Shown here piece after piece: positions 18,529-25,782 of a stretch of DNA of 59,910 nt. Origin of the DNA: Rhodobiaceae bacterium (lineage in GTDB: Bacteria > Pseudomonadota > Alphaproteobacteria > Rhizobiales > NORP267). The notes beneath the pieces were generated by a model. The model was not told the origin of the DNA and did no database searches. It saw nothing but the letters and a program-made list of their open reading frames with translations. Positions within the stretch are counted from its first letter, which is position 1. Every line of letters begins with the position of its first letter. The DNA lies in the NCBI GenBank assembly GCA_020441905.1, contig JAGRLG010000074.1, positions 1 to 59,910 of the forward strand, written 5' to 3'. A program made the translations under genes and the position numbers.

Positions 18529-18981
18529 ATGGTCCGCGTTCGGGGGATTCCTTTATTGGCGCTGTTTGCATTTGCGTTGGCGATCCTCGTGATTGCCGCG
18601 CCGCGCCAGGCATCCGCCGATTTCAAGACCTGCAACAAGACCGGCAGCCATGTCGGAATCGTCATCGGCTACAAGGACCGCAGCGGCTGGAAGACCGAAG
18701 GCTGGTGGAACCTGCCCCCCAATAGCTGCGATTCGCTGCTGACCGGAAATCTGGTGTCACGCTACTATTACATTTACGCTGTCGACTATGACCTTGGCGG
18801 GGAATGGGGCGGACAGACCTTCATGTGCTACGAAGACAAGGAATTCACCATTCGCGGCACCGGAGACTGCAATGAGCGTGGCTACGAAATGACCGGATTT
18901 TTCGAGATCGACACGGGCGATGCCCGAAGCTGGACCGTACGGCTGACCGAACCGGGCCAGCAGGGAACGGGCGGCAAATGA
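18529..18981 (+). CDS. DUF1036 secreted protein
   Basis: A 150-residue exported protein. The N-terminus has two Arg, a long hydrophobic core (about 8-24) and a probable signal peptidase site ASA-D near residue 30. The mature part has the DUF1036 signature FKTCNKTGSHVGIVIGYKDR and GWWNLPPNSCDSLL; four Cys (34, 67, 97, 111 roughly) could form two disulphides in the periplasm. The function of the family is unknown. Its stop overlaps the pyk start (ATGA), an arrangement seen in other alphaproteobacteria as far as I recall. Confidence 0.9.
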   Translation: MVRVRGIPLLALFAFALAILVIAAPRQASADFKTCNKTGSHVGIVIGYKDRSGWKTEGWWNLPPNSCDSLLTGNLVSRYYYIYAVDYDLGGEWGGQTFMCYEDKEFTIRGTGDCNERGYEMTGFFEIDTGDARSWTVRLTEPGQQGTGGK

Positions 18982-20411
18982 GGCGCACACGCCGCGCCAA
19001 GATCGTCGCCACGCTTGGTCCCGCATCCTCCTCCCCGGAAATGATTTCACGCCTGTTCAATGCCGGCGTCGATGTTTTCCGCATCAATATGAGCCACACC
19101 GCCCATGAAGACATGCGCGCCCTTGTCGGCCATATCCGCGCCACCGAGGCGCGCTATGACCGCCCCATAGGCATCCTCGTCGACCTTCAGGGCCCCAAGC
19201 TGCGCATCGGCGAATTCGCCGGCAGGAAATTTGAGCTCGAGCAAGGGGCAAGCTTCGTCCTTGACGGTAATAGCGCCGCCGGCGACGCCGGCCGGGTCCA
19301 CCTGCCGCATCCGGAAATTTTCGCCGCCGTGGAGGCGGGCCACTGCCTGCTGCTCGACGATGGCAAGATCCGCCTTCGCGCCACCGAGGTGTCCGACAAG
19401 CGTATCATCACGACCGTCGAGGTCGGCGGCCCGATATCGGCGCGCAAGGGGGTCAGCGTTCCCGACAGCGTGCTCCCCGTCACGGCGATGACGCCGAAGG
19501 ACCGCGCCGATCTCGATTTCGCCCTCGATGTCGGCATCGACTGGGTGGCGCTATCCTTCGTCCAGCGCCCGGAAGACATTGCCGAGGCCAAGAAGATCGC
19601 CAGCGGCCGCGCCGCCGTGATGGCCAAGATCGAAAAGCCGGCCGCCGTCGCCCGGCTGGAGGAGATCCTGGAGATTGCCGACGGGCTGATGGTGGCGCGC
19701 GGCGACCTGGGCGTCGAAATGCCGCTGGAAAAGGTGCCGGGTCTGCAAAAGCAGATGACCCGCCTGGCGCGGCGCGCCGGCAAGCCGGTTGTGGTCGCGA
19801 CCCAGATGCTGGAATCGATGATCAAGTCGCCGGTCCCCACCAGGGCCGAGGTTTCCGATGTAGCCACCGCCGTGTTCGAGGGTGCCGACGCCGTCATGCT
19901 GTCGGCCGAGTCCGCCGTCGGCGACTATCCGCTCGAGGCGATCTCGACCATGAGCAAGATCGCCGAGGAGGTCGAGCGCGATCCCAATTTCCGGGTTCTC
20001 ATCGATGCCCAGCACCCCGAACCGCAATCGACCAGCGCCGACGCCATCTCCGCCGCCCTGCACCAGGTTTCGGCGACGCTCAAGCTGGCCGCCATCGTCT
20101 GCTACACCTCCTCCGGCGCCACCGGCCTGCGCGCCGCACGCGAACGCCCCCAGCAGCCCATCATCGCCCTGACGCCGCGCGCCGAAACCGGGCGGCGGCT
20201 GGCCATTGTCTGGGGCCTGCACTGCGTGACCACCGAGGATGCCAGCGACCAGGACGACATGGTCGACCGCGCCTGCCGCCTGTCCTTCAAGGAAGGCTTC
20301 GCCCGCCCCGGCCAGCGCATAATCATTTCCGCCGGCGTGCCCTTCGGCACCCCCGGCGCGACAAATATGCTGCGCATTGCCTATGTCGGAAATGAGGGCC
20401 TGGCCAACTGA
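18978..20411 (+). CDS. pyk: pyruvate kinase
   Basis: A 477-residue pyruvate kinase that makes pyruvate and ATP from phosphoenolpyruvate and ADP in glycolysis. Family motifs: RRAKIVATLGPASSSPEMIS at the N-terminus, NMSH (38-41), DLQGPKLRIG near 68, the active-site signature MAKIEKPAAV near 215 and the metal-binding MVARGDLGVEMP near 238, followed by TQMLESM. The C-terminal domain is complete. Coupled by 4-nt overlap to the DUF1036 gene, with a divergent regulatory region upstream of both. Confidence 0.97.
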   Translation: MRRTRRAKIVATLGPASSSPEMISRLFNAGVDVFRINMSHTAHEDMRALVGHIRATEARYDRPIGILVDLQGPKLRIGEFAGRKFELEQGASFVLDGNSAAGDAGRVHLPHPEIFAAVEAGHCLLLDDGKIRLRATEVSDKRIITTVEVGGPISARKGVSVPDSVLPVTAMTPKDRADLDFALDVGIDWVALSFVQRPEDIAEAKKIASGRAAVMAKIEKPAAVARLEEILEIADGLMVARGDLGVEMPLEKVPGLQKQMTRLARRAGKPVVVATQMLESMIKSPVPTRAEVSDVATAVFEGADAVMLSAESAVGDYPLEAISTMSKIAEEVERDPNFRVLIDAQHPEPQSTSADAISAALHQVSATLKLAAIVCYTSSGATGLRAARERPQQPIIALTPRAETGRRLAIVWGLHCVTTEDASDQDDMVDRACRLSFKEGFARPGQRIIISAGVPFGTPGATNMLRIAYVGNEGLAN

Positions 20412-20440
20412 CGCCGTGCCGCGCGCCGCGGGGGCGGGAA

Positions 20441-21118
20441 TCAGATATCGCGGCCCTCGACCTCGGCAGCCAGGTTCTTTTCCGCCCGCCTGGCGCCGGG
20501 CAGGAAGGGATTGAGTTCAAGGGCGCGGCGAAAGGCCTCCAGCGCCTTTTTCTTTTCCCCCAGTTCCTCAAGCACGGTGCCGAGGCCCGAAAGAGCGCCG
20601 AAATGATGCGGCTCCAGGATCAGGGTCCTTTCGATATCGAACAGCGACCCCTGGAAATCCTGCAACACGAAAAGAACGCTGGCACGCTTGTTCCACCCTT
20701 CCGCATAGCCGGGGCGGATTTCGACGATGCGATTGAGCAGGGCAAGCGCCAGCGAATAGTCCTCGTCATTGATCGCGGTAATCACCCGCTTCATCAGCAG
20801 GTCCACCGCGTCGCTGCCCGAGTGCAGCCAGAGCCGCCAGATTTCGAGTTCGACTTCCTTGGCCTCGGTATTGTCCACCGCCCCTTTCAGGGTTTTCAGC
20901 AGGCCGTCGAGCTGGCGCGCGCGCTCCGATTCTCCCGGCGCCGGCAGAAGCTTTTGCCCGCCATCGGGATGCAAGGGAATATCGGGGGCCTGGTCGCGCG
21001 GCAGCGGCAGGACTTCCGCCGAGGGCCGAGCCGGCCCGGCCGACGCCGCGCCAACGGCCCCGCCCAGCAATAGCACCGATAGCGTGGCTGAAATCCAGAT
21101 ATGACCCTTCGCGCTCAC
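20441..21118 (-). CDS. secreted TPR-repeat protein
   Basis: A 225-residue protein with a signal peptide (hydrophobic 8-24, cleavage around ASA-G) and at least three tetratricopeptide units in its second half: LALLNRIVEIRPGYAEGWNK, LFDIERTLILEPHHFGALSG and LEAFRRALELNPFLPGARRA. It is probably periplasmic and acts as a binding scaffold; no partner is apparent. It is convergent with pyk (30-nt gap) and 121 nt from the L36 gene. Confidence 0.82.
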   Translation of the reverse strand: MSAKGHIWISATLSVLLLGGAVGAASAGPARPSAEVLPLPRDQAPDIPLHPDGGQKLLPAPGESERARQLDGLLKTLKGAVDNTEAKEVELEIWRLWLHSGSDAVDLLMKRVITAINDEDYSLALALLNRIVEIRPGYAEGWNKRASVLFVLQDFQGSLFDIERTLILEPHHFGALSGLGTVLEELGEKKKALEAFRRALELNPFLPGARRAEKNLAAEVEGRDI

Positions 21119-21186
21119 GCCGCCATCTTGCTGGCGATGTCAGGCAAGGTCAATGATCGGGCGCTGTGGAAGGGGGCGAAGCAAAT

Positions 21187-21210
21187 CGCGCGCCGGTTTC
21201 GCGGCGCGCG
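21187..21210 (-). terminator. possible terminator of the L36 gene
   Basis: A perfect 9-bp GC-rich stem CGCGCGCCG / CGGCGCGCG with a 6-nt loop lies 30 nt after the L36 stop. On the minus strand it is followed by ATTTGCTT, a weak T-rich stretch. It could be an intrinsic terminator of moderate strength. Confidence 0.4.
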
Positions 21211-21239
21211 GTACGGCGGCAAGGGGCCGCAAAAATGCT

Positions 21240-21365
21240 CTAGCCCTGGCGCGCCTTGAAGCGGCGATTGGTCTTGTTGATCACGTAGATCCGGCCCTTG
21301 CGGCGAACCAGACGATTGTCGCGGTGACGACCGCGAAGCGACCTGAGCGAATTCTTGATCTTCAT
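21240..21365 (-). CDS. rpmJ: 50S ribosomal protein L36, Cys-free type
   Basis: A 41-residue ORF reading [20 protein letters not shown] and then [21 protein letters not shown]. This is bacterial L36 in the longer form that lacks the four zinc ligands (C/C/C/H) found in the zinc-binding form, like E. coli YkgO. In alphaproteobacteria this form is usually the only L36. It is highly basic, as expected for an rRNA-binding protein. It stands alone between a TPR gene and bluB. Confidence 0.95.
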   Translation of the reverse strand: MKIKNSLRSLRGRHRDNRLVRRKGRIYVINKTNRRFKARQG

Positions 21366-21579
21366 GACTGGGCCTTGATTTCTTGTTCACCGGGCGGCCA
21401 TGCCGCCTGCATCTAAAACAGTTTTCCAGGCGGGAGCACATCCCCATACCCGATGCCCTGCTGCCTGGAAACTCCGGCGCAAGCGGCGCGGAGATTAGGC
21501 ACGCCGGCCGCCCCTGTCAACCGGGCGAAGCGCTAATCGGCCAAGGCGGCGCGGCGCGCCGCCGCGCCAAATGCAAGGA

Positions 21580-21604
21580 CCCCGGCCGGCATGGCCGGCC
21601 GGGG
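21580..21604. terminator. strong inverted repeat after bluB
   Basis: A perfect 11-bp inverted repeat CCCCGGCCGGC / GCCGGCCGGGG with a 3-nt loop, about 40 nt after the bluB stop. On the minus strand it is followed by TCCTTGCATTT, so it may be the bluB terminator, though it lacks a clean T-tract. A second small stem AGCGCC/GGCGCT lies closer to the gene (about 21612-21627). Confidence 0.4.
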
Positions 21605-21642
21605 CCGCGACGCAGCGCCCCGCGGCGCTCAAAAAAGGGGCG

Positions 21643-22422
21643 TTACTCGGCGGCCAGGAAGCCCCCTTCAGGACCCGCGCCCTCGATTCGCAGCTGATCG
21701 GCGCGCACATGGTCCAGAAGATCCCTGGCAAAGGAATCGTCGGCGCCCTGATCGAATGCCTCGAAATCCACCACATCGCCGAGCGGCAGGCGCGGCAGCC
21801 AGCCCGCCGCCTGGAGTTCGGGCCGGTCATGGAAATGGGTCACATGGCCAAGGCACAGATAGGCCACCGGCACGACCCGGCCCGGAATGGCGAGAACGTC
21901 CTTGAGGCGCGCCTGGTCGAGAATGCTGACCCAGCCAAGGCCGAGCCCTTCGGCGCGCGCCGCCAGCCACAGGTTCTGCACCGCGCAAACGCTGGAATAC
22001 AGGTCCATGGTCTTGATATGCGTGCGCCCGATGACCACCGGCCCAGCGCGGTCGCGGTCGCAGGTGATGCAGATATTGATCGGCGATTCGAGGATGCCCT
22101 CCAGCTTCAGCTTGCGATAGGTTTCGCGCGCCTCGCCCTCGAACATACCGGCGGCCTCCTCATGGGCCTGGGCGAACAGGGCATGGACCTTTTTCTTGGT
22201 TTCCTGCGAGCGCACGATGATGAAGTTCCACGGCTGCATGAAACCGACCGAAGGCGCGTAATGGGCCGCCATCAGGATACGGCTTAGAACCTGCGGGCAA
22301 ACCGGCTGGGAGGTGAACTCGCCGCGCACGTCGCGGCGCGAAAAAATCGCCCGGTAGACGCTCTCGCGCTCCAGATCGCTGAAACAATGGCGGGCGGAAT
22401 GGTGATGAAGAGAATTTTCCAT
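21643..22422 (-). CDS. bluB: 5,6-dimethylbenzimidazole synthase BluB
   Basis: A 259-residue flavin-destructase that turns reduced FMN and oxygen into 5,6-dimethylbenzimidazole, the lower ligand of vitamin B12. Nitroreductase-like fold with RRDVRGEFTSQPVCPQVL near 29, AAHYAPSVGFMQPWNFIIVR near 52 and GLGLGWVSIL near 158; SVGFMQPW is characteristic of BluB. The ATG at 22422 has AAGGGG just upstream and lies directly after the cobalamin riboswitch, so the frame open to 22476 is not used. The riboswitch implies that cobalamin represses it. Confidence 0.95.
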   Translation of the reverse strand: MENSLHHHSARHCFSDLERESVYRAIFSRRDVRGEFTSQPVCPQVLSRILMAAHYAPSVGFMQPWNFIIVRSQETKKKVHALFAQAHEEAAGMFEGEARETYRKLKLEGILESPINICITCDRDRAGPVVIGRTHIKTMDLYSSVCAVQNLWLAARAEGLGLGWVSILDQARLKDVLAIPGRVVPVAYLCLGHVTHFHDRPELQAAGWLPRLPLGDVVDFEAFDQGADDSFARDLLDHVRADQLRIEGAGPEGGFLAAE

Positions 22423-22449
22423 GGTTTTCCCCTTGATGGAAAATACGAA

Positions 22450-22470
22450 GCGGCGCTTTCCATGCGCCGC
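22450..22470 (-). terminator. hairpin between the cobalamin riboswitch and bluB
   Basis: On the minus strand a perfect 7-bp stem GCGGCGC / GCGCCGC (loop ATGGAAA) lies between the B12 box and the bluB start and is followed by TTCGTATTTT. It looks like the expression platform of the riboswitch, acting as an intrinsic terminator when cobalamin binds; alternatively it only shapes the leader. Confidence 0.5.
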
Positions 22471-22479
22471 CCCCAACTC

Positions 22480-22648
22480 TTCAGGCCGGTCTTCTGACTC
22501 GAGTTCACCTTGACCAGGCCCCTTCCCGAAGTTGCCTTCAGTGGGTCTGCCGCCCGGTCAATCCCTCATACAGCGTTGGGCACGTGGCGGAATTGCACCG
22601 CCTTCCCGATTCTTCCCGCCCCGGCAAGGGCCGGTTCAAGGACACCTG
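22480..22648 (-). ncRNA. cobalamin (B12) riboswitch upstream of bluB
   Basis: On the minus strand the leader contains the ordered conserved pieces of the cobalamin riboswitch: GGTGTCCTTG at the 5' end (about 22646), GGGAAGGCGGTGCAATTCCG, the CAACGCTGT segment, CCCACTG (usually GCCACTG), CGGGAAGG, and the B12 box AGTCAGAAGACCGGCC (about 22484-22499; consensus AGTCAGGAGACCTGCC). Position 60 nt before bluB and the gene's role in B12 ligand synthesis agree with feedback control. The exact ends are approximate. Confidence 0.92.
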
Positions 22649-22796
22649 AAGATGAATTGCCGCCGGTCTTGCGCCCGGCGGTTGCCAACCTTAGCCAAGG
22701 GGCGGTTTCAGGCCAAACGGAATTTGGCCATGGCCGGCGCAAATCCCGCCATTCGCCGGCCTTGCGCCCAATGGACTGTCCGGATTGTAAGGAAAA

Positions 22797-22871
22797 TGGT
22801 GGGCGTGGCTGGGATTGAACCAGCGACCCCTACGATGTCAACGTAGTGCTCTCCCGCTGAGCTACACGCCC
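22797..22871 (-). tRNA. tRNA-Val(GAC)
   Basis: On the minus strand a complete cloverleaf can be folded: acceptor stem GGGCGTG/CACGCCC, D arm GCTC..GAGC, anticodon stem CTACG/CGTAG around loop TTGACAT (anticodon GAC, valine), T arm GCTGG-TTCAATC-CCAGC, discriminator A. The 3' CCA is encoded (22799-22797). Length is 75 nt with CCA. A TTTT follows immediately. Confidence 0.96.
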
Positions 22872-23008
22872 GCTTTTCTCGCCAGGATCGGGTGCCCCCG
22901 GCGCGGATGGACTGCATATATCGGCAAGCGCGCCGGCACGCAAGCCCGCGGCGTCATCTATGGCGCCTGTTTGGCGCGGCGGTGAACAAGGGCGCCTGTT
23001 GATGCCGC

Positions 23009-23368
23009 TCAGGCCGCCAGCATCTGCTCGACCTGCTCGACCAGATCGCGCAAATGGAACGGCTTGGACAGGATCTTGGCATTGGCCGGCGCCTTCGAAT
23101 CCGGCTTCAGCGCCACCGCGGCAAATCCGGTAATGAACATGACCTTGATATCAGGGTCGAGCTCGGTTGCCCGGCGCGCCAGTTCGATGCCGTCCATTTC
23201 CGGCATCACGATATCGGTCAGCAGCAGGGTAAAGGGTTCCTCGCGCAGGCGCTGGAAGGCGCTGCGCCCATTGTCGAACGAGACCACTTCATAACCGGCC
23301 TTTTGCAGCGCCTTGACCAGGAACTGGCGCATATCGTTGTCGTCTTCGGCGAGGAGTATTCTGTTCAT
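23009..23368 (-). CDS. cpdR: CpdR-type single-domain response regulator
   Basis: A 119-residue stand-alone receiver domain: acidic pocket EDDND (8-12), phospho-acceptor Asp51 in LLLTDIVMPEMDGIELARRA, Thr/Lys switch residues in MFITGFAAVAL and LSKPFHLRDLV. The sequence closely matches alphaproteobacterial CpdR, which, when unphosphorylated, delivers ClpXP to the pole and primes degradation of substrates such as PdeA and indirectly CtrA. Phosphorylation by CckA-ChpT is expected. AAGAGAG is its ribosome binding site. It is divergent from the hutG-like gene, a neighbourhood I have seen in other Hyphomicrobiales. Confidence 0.93.
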   Translation of the reverse strand: MNRILLAEDDNDMRQFLVKALQKAGYEVVSFDNGRSAFQRLREEPFTLLLTDIVMPEMDGIELARRATELDPDIKVMFITGFAAVALKPDSKAPANAKILSKPFHLRDLVEQVEQMLAA

Positions 23369-23477
23369 GGCTCTCTTTGGTCTCGATTGAGGATTTCGAT
23401 CCGGTCCCGTCCGGACACCGTCGCATTAGGCACCGCAAATGGTAAACAGCCGATAAAACGCCGCCCAGATCTTCACA

Positions 23478-24482
23478 ATGTCGCGCGTGGCGCCAACGGC
23501 CCTTGGCATCGCCGCCCAACCGGGGCAAACTTCGACGTCGGCAGGCGCCCAGGCGCCTGCGGCCGGCGCCGCGACAGCCAGTGTGCGACCTTGGAACCAG
23601 GGTGCGACCGTGGAAATTGAGAAACCTTTTGCATTGCTGCGGCCCAAGGCGGTGCGCGCGCCTTTTCTGTTCAGCTCTCCCCATAGCGGGCGCACCTATC
23701 CGTGCTCCTTTCTCAAGGCCTCGCGCCTCGATGCCGAAACGCTGCGCCGCTCCGAGGACAGTTTTGTCGACGAATTGTTCGATGGCGTTGTCGCCCTCGG
23801 CGCGCCGCTGCTCAAGGCGCTGTTCCCGCGCGCCTATCTCGACCCCAACCGCGAGCCCTATGAACTCGATCCGCGCATGTTCTCCGGGCGCCTGCCCCAT
23901 TTTGCCAATACCCGCTCGCTGCGCGTCGCCGGCGGCCTTGGCACCATCGCGCGCATTGTCGCTGACGCCCAGGAGATCTACCGCCAGCCTCTCTCCGTGG
24001 AGGAGGCGCTGGCACGCATCGAGCGCTATTACCGCCCCTACCACCGCGCGCTCGGCGAACTGATGGCCGAGCAGATGCGCGATTTCGGCATCGCTGTTCT
24101 GATCGATTGCCATTCCATGCCCTCCAGCGCCACCGGCGAGGACCACACCGGCCGGCCCGACATCGTGCTTGGCGACCGCTATGGCACGTCCTGCGCCCGC
24201 CATATCACCGACTTCGCCCAGCAGGTGCTGGAGAAGCTGGGCTACCAGGTACGCCGCAACAAGCCCTATGCCGGCGGCTACATCACCGAGCGCTATGGCA
24301 ACCCGGCGCGCAATTTCCATGCCCTGCAAATCGAGATCAACCGGGGTCTCTATATGGATGAAAGCCGTTTTGAGAAGCAGTCCGGGTTTGCGCGCCTCAA
24401 GGCGGACCTGACGGCGCTGGCGCGCGAACTGATCGAAATCTCGCCGTCCTGGCCGGCAGCGCGCTGCCAAGCCGCCGAATAG
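23478..24482 (+). CDS. hutG: N-formylglutamate amidohydrolase (paralogue 2)
   Basis: A 334-residue FGase: LFSSPHSGRTYPCSFLKASR near 63, RSEDSFVDELFDG near 90, FPRAYLDPNREPYELDPRMF near 115, RYYRPYHRALGELM near 178, LIDCHSMPS near 204 with metal-binding His, and EINRGLYMDE near 287. It hydrolyses N-formylglutamate to glutamate and formate in the five-step histidine pathway. Residues 1-44 are Ala/Gly-rich and may not be translated; the GTG at 23610 (VEIEKPFALL) is an alternative start. The stop codon falls inside the first unit of a 14-nt tandem repeat. Between cpdR and a hisN-like gene. Confidence 0.88.
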   Translation: MSRVAPTALGIAAQPGQTSTSAGAQAPAAGAATASVRPWNQGATVEIEKPFALLRPKAVRAPFLFSSPHSGRTYPCSFLKASRLDAETLRRSEDSFVDELFDGVVALGAPLLKALFPRAYLDPNREPYELDPRMFSGRLPHFANTRSLRVAGGLGTIARIVADAQEIYRQPLSVEEALARIERYYRPYHRALGELMAEQMRDFGIAVLIDCHSMPSSATGEDHTGRPDIVLGDRYGTSCARHITDFAQQVLEKLGYQVRRNKPYAGGYITERYGNPARNFHALQIEINRGLYMDESRFEKQSGFARLKADLTALARELIEISPSWPAARCQAAE

Positions 24483-24532
24483 GGGCCGCCGAATAGGGGC
24501 CGCCGAATAGGGGCCGCCGAATAGGGGCCGCC
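24477..24532 (+). repeat. 14-nt perfect tandem repeat spanning the hutG stop
   Basis: Four identical head-to-tail copies of GAATAGGGGCCGCC. The first copy supplies the TAG stop of the hutG-like gene; because 14 is not a multiple of 3 the copies run through all frames. The repeat ends 28 nt before the 3' end of the minus-strand sRNA candidate, so it separates two converging transcripts. Confidence 0.9.
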
Positions 24533-24554
24533 TCCGCTCCCGGAGCGGCGCCGC

Positions 24555-24656
24555 GGGCAAAAAAAGAGGCCACGGGGTTTAAGCCGTGGCCCAAGTCTAG
24601 GGAGGAAACGCCCAAAAGAGGGCTGCGGCATGGCTACAGTTACGCCCATACCGCAC
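24555..24656 (-). ncRNA. candidate trans-acting sRNA, alpha-r8/MmgR ('suhB' RNA) type
   Basis: On the minus strand: a 9-bp stem-loop GCGGTATGG / CCATGCCGC (24654 to about 24625), a second small stem GCCC-TCTTTT-GGGC, then the unpaired anti-Shine-Dalgarno stretch TTTCCTCCCT (about 24608-24599), and a final 8-bp stem GGCCACGG / CCGTGGCC (24591-24568) followed by TCTTTTTTT. The order of parts, the TTTCCTCCCT sequence and the position beside an inositol-monophosphatase-like gene match, from memory, the alpha-r8/MmgR family (Rfam suhB, RF00519). MmgR is an Hfq-binding sRNA that limits polyhydroxybutyrate build-up in Sinorhizobium. The 5' end is inferred from the promoter. Confidence 0.75.
24568..24591 (-). 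terminator. intrinsic terminator of the sRNA candidate
   Basis: An 8-bp stem GGCCACGG / CCGTGGCC with an 8-nt loop followed on the minus strand by TCTTTTTTT (down to about 24559). This is the clearest rho-independent terminator in the window and proves little for coding genes, since no ORF on this strand ends here. Confidence 0.85.
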
Positions 24657-24664
24657 TGCAACAA

Positions 24665-24687
24665 ATATATCGAGTACCGCTTTTAAT
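24665..24687 (-). promoter_or_regulatory. promoter of the sRNA candidate
   Basis: On the minus strand TTGATT (-35, about 24692-24687) is followed after 15 to 17 bp by TATATT/TATTTG (-10, about 24671-24664) in the AT-rich stretch. A start near 24656 would place the first stem-loop directly at the 5' end. The -35 match is good, spacing slightly short for the better -10 match. Confidence 0.5.
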
Positions 24688-24990
24688 CAAGCACTCCGAT
24701 GCGTATTTTCCATTTTGTCGCACTTTATCTGGAATAAGTCCTTGCCCGGCGGATGCACAAACTGGCAAAATTTTCACCATCACATTGATACAAATATATA
24801 ATTCTGAATTTTCCGCTTTTCCACCGGATTGCCCGCCAGCCGCCGGAATTGTACAAATCCTTGTCTCCGCGGTCTCAAGAGGCTAGTCCTCAACCGCTGC
24901 CAGACAGTGGGCAAAGGGCAAAAAATCGCCGTTCAGGCACCCAATCTTTTAGGTGCGGTGCAACATAACGCGTTCATTCCGGAGACCGTG

Positions 24991-25782
24991 ATGGGGGAAG
25001 ACTACTGCGCATTTGCCGAGGAGCTGGCCGCGGCCGCCGGCCGGGTGGCGCTGGAATATTTCCGCCGCCCGCTCAAGGTCGACGACAAGGCGGCAGGCGT
25101 GCCGGGCAAGGAATTCGACCCGGTGACCGAGGCTGACCGCGCGGCCGAAAGGCTCATGCGCGAGATGATTGCGGCGCGCTACCCGGACCATGGCATCGCC
25201 GGCGAGGAATTTGCCGACACCAATGCCGGCGCCGAACTGGTCTGGGTGCTCGATCCGATCGACGGCACCAAGTCCTTCCTGTCCGGCTTTCCCTTGTGGG
25301 GCACGCTGATCGGCCTCATGGAGCGCGGCCGCCCGGTGCTCGGGCTGATGAGCCAGCCCTTTACCGGCGAAATCTTTGTCGGATGGGGCGGCAAGGCCAG
25401 GTATCGCGGCCCAGCCGGCGCCCGCGACCTCAAGACCAGGGCCTGCGGCGACCTTGCCGCCGCCCTGCTGACCACCACAAGCCCGCAACTGATCGAGGAC
25501 GCTTCCGACCAGGCCCGCTACCGCGCCCTGGAGGAAAAGGTTCGTCTCGCCCGCTATGGCGGCGATTGCTACGGCTATTGCATGCTCGCCGACGGCCAGA
25601 TCGACCTGGTCGCCGAAACCGGCCTCAAACTGCATGACATTGCCGCGCTGATCCCGATCATCGAGGGCGCCGGCGGCGTCATTTCAGATTGGCAAGGCGG
25701 CACACCGAACAAGGGCGGGCGCATCCTTGCCTCCGGGTGCCCAAGCCTCCATGAGGCGGCGCTGGAGATTTTGAACTCTTAG
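24991..25782 (+). CDS. hisN: inositol monophosphatase family protein, probable histidinol-phosphatase
   Basis: A 263-residue member of the magnesium-dependent inositol monophosphatase superfamily: ADRAAERLMREMI near 47, GIAGEE near 68 (metal Glu), the signature WVLDPIDGTKSFLSGFP near 85 and the second signature GGDCYGYCMLADGQIDLVAE near 190. The form with GGDCYGY and short length matches the HisN-type histidinol-phosphatases of alphaproteobacteria better than SuhB. It would produce histidinol, the penultimate step to histidine. The ATG at 24991 has GGAG 7 nt upstream. The stop overlaps that of the convergent hydrolase. Confidence 0.88.
   Translation: MGEDYCAFAEELAAAAGRVALEYFRRPLKVDDKAAGVPGKEFDPVTEADRAAERLMREMIAARYPDHGIAGEEFADTNAGAELVWVLDPIDGTKSFLSGFPLWGTLIGLMERGRPVLGLMSQPFTGEIFVGWGGKARYRGPAGARDLKTRACGDLAAALLTTTSPQLIEDASDQARYRALEEKVRLARYGGDCYGYCMLADGQIDLVAETGLKLHDIAALIPIIEGAGGVISDWQGGTPNKGGRILASGCPSLHEAALEILNS

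Larger units (their letters stand above)
24483..24990. other. 508-nt intergenic region between hutG-like and hisN-like genes
   Basis: It holds the remaining copies of the 14-nt tandem repeat, a minus-strand sRNA candidate with its terminator and promoter (24555-24687), and an AT-rich stretch (about 24660-24810) unlike the surrounding GC-rich DNA. I see no supported coding sequence; the minus-strand frame at 24350-24664 overlaps the repeat and the terminator and is not credible. The frame open upstream of hisN (from 24829) has no ribosome binding site. Confidence 0.7.

Noticed and set aside
22708..22917. 69-residue minus-strand ORF over the tRNA
   Set aside because: It contains the entire tRNA-Val gene in its coding frame; tRNA cloverleaf is perfect, so the ORF is chance.
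24477..24532. CRISPR-like repeat
   Set aside because: Units are head-to-tail without spacers and only 14 nt; no cas genes are nearby.
24350..24664. 104-residue minus-strand frame overlapping the sRNA and repeat
   Set aside because: It encodes the repeat as APIRRPLFGG units and spans the intrinsic terminator, so it cannot be an ordinary gene. The ncRNA reading is better.
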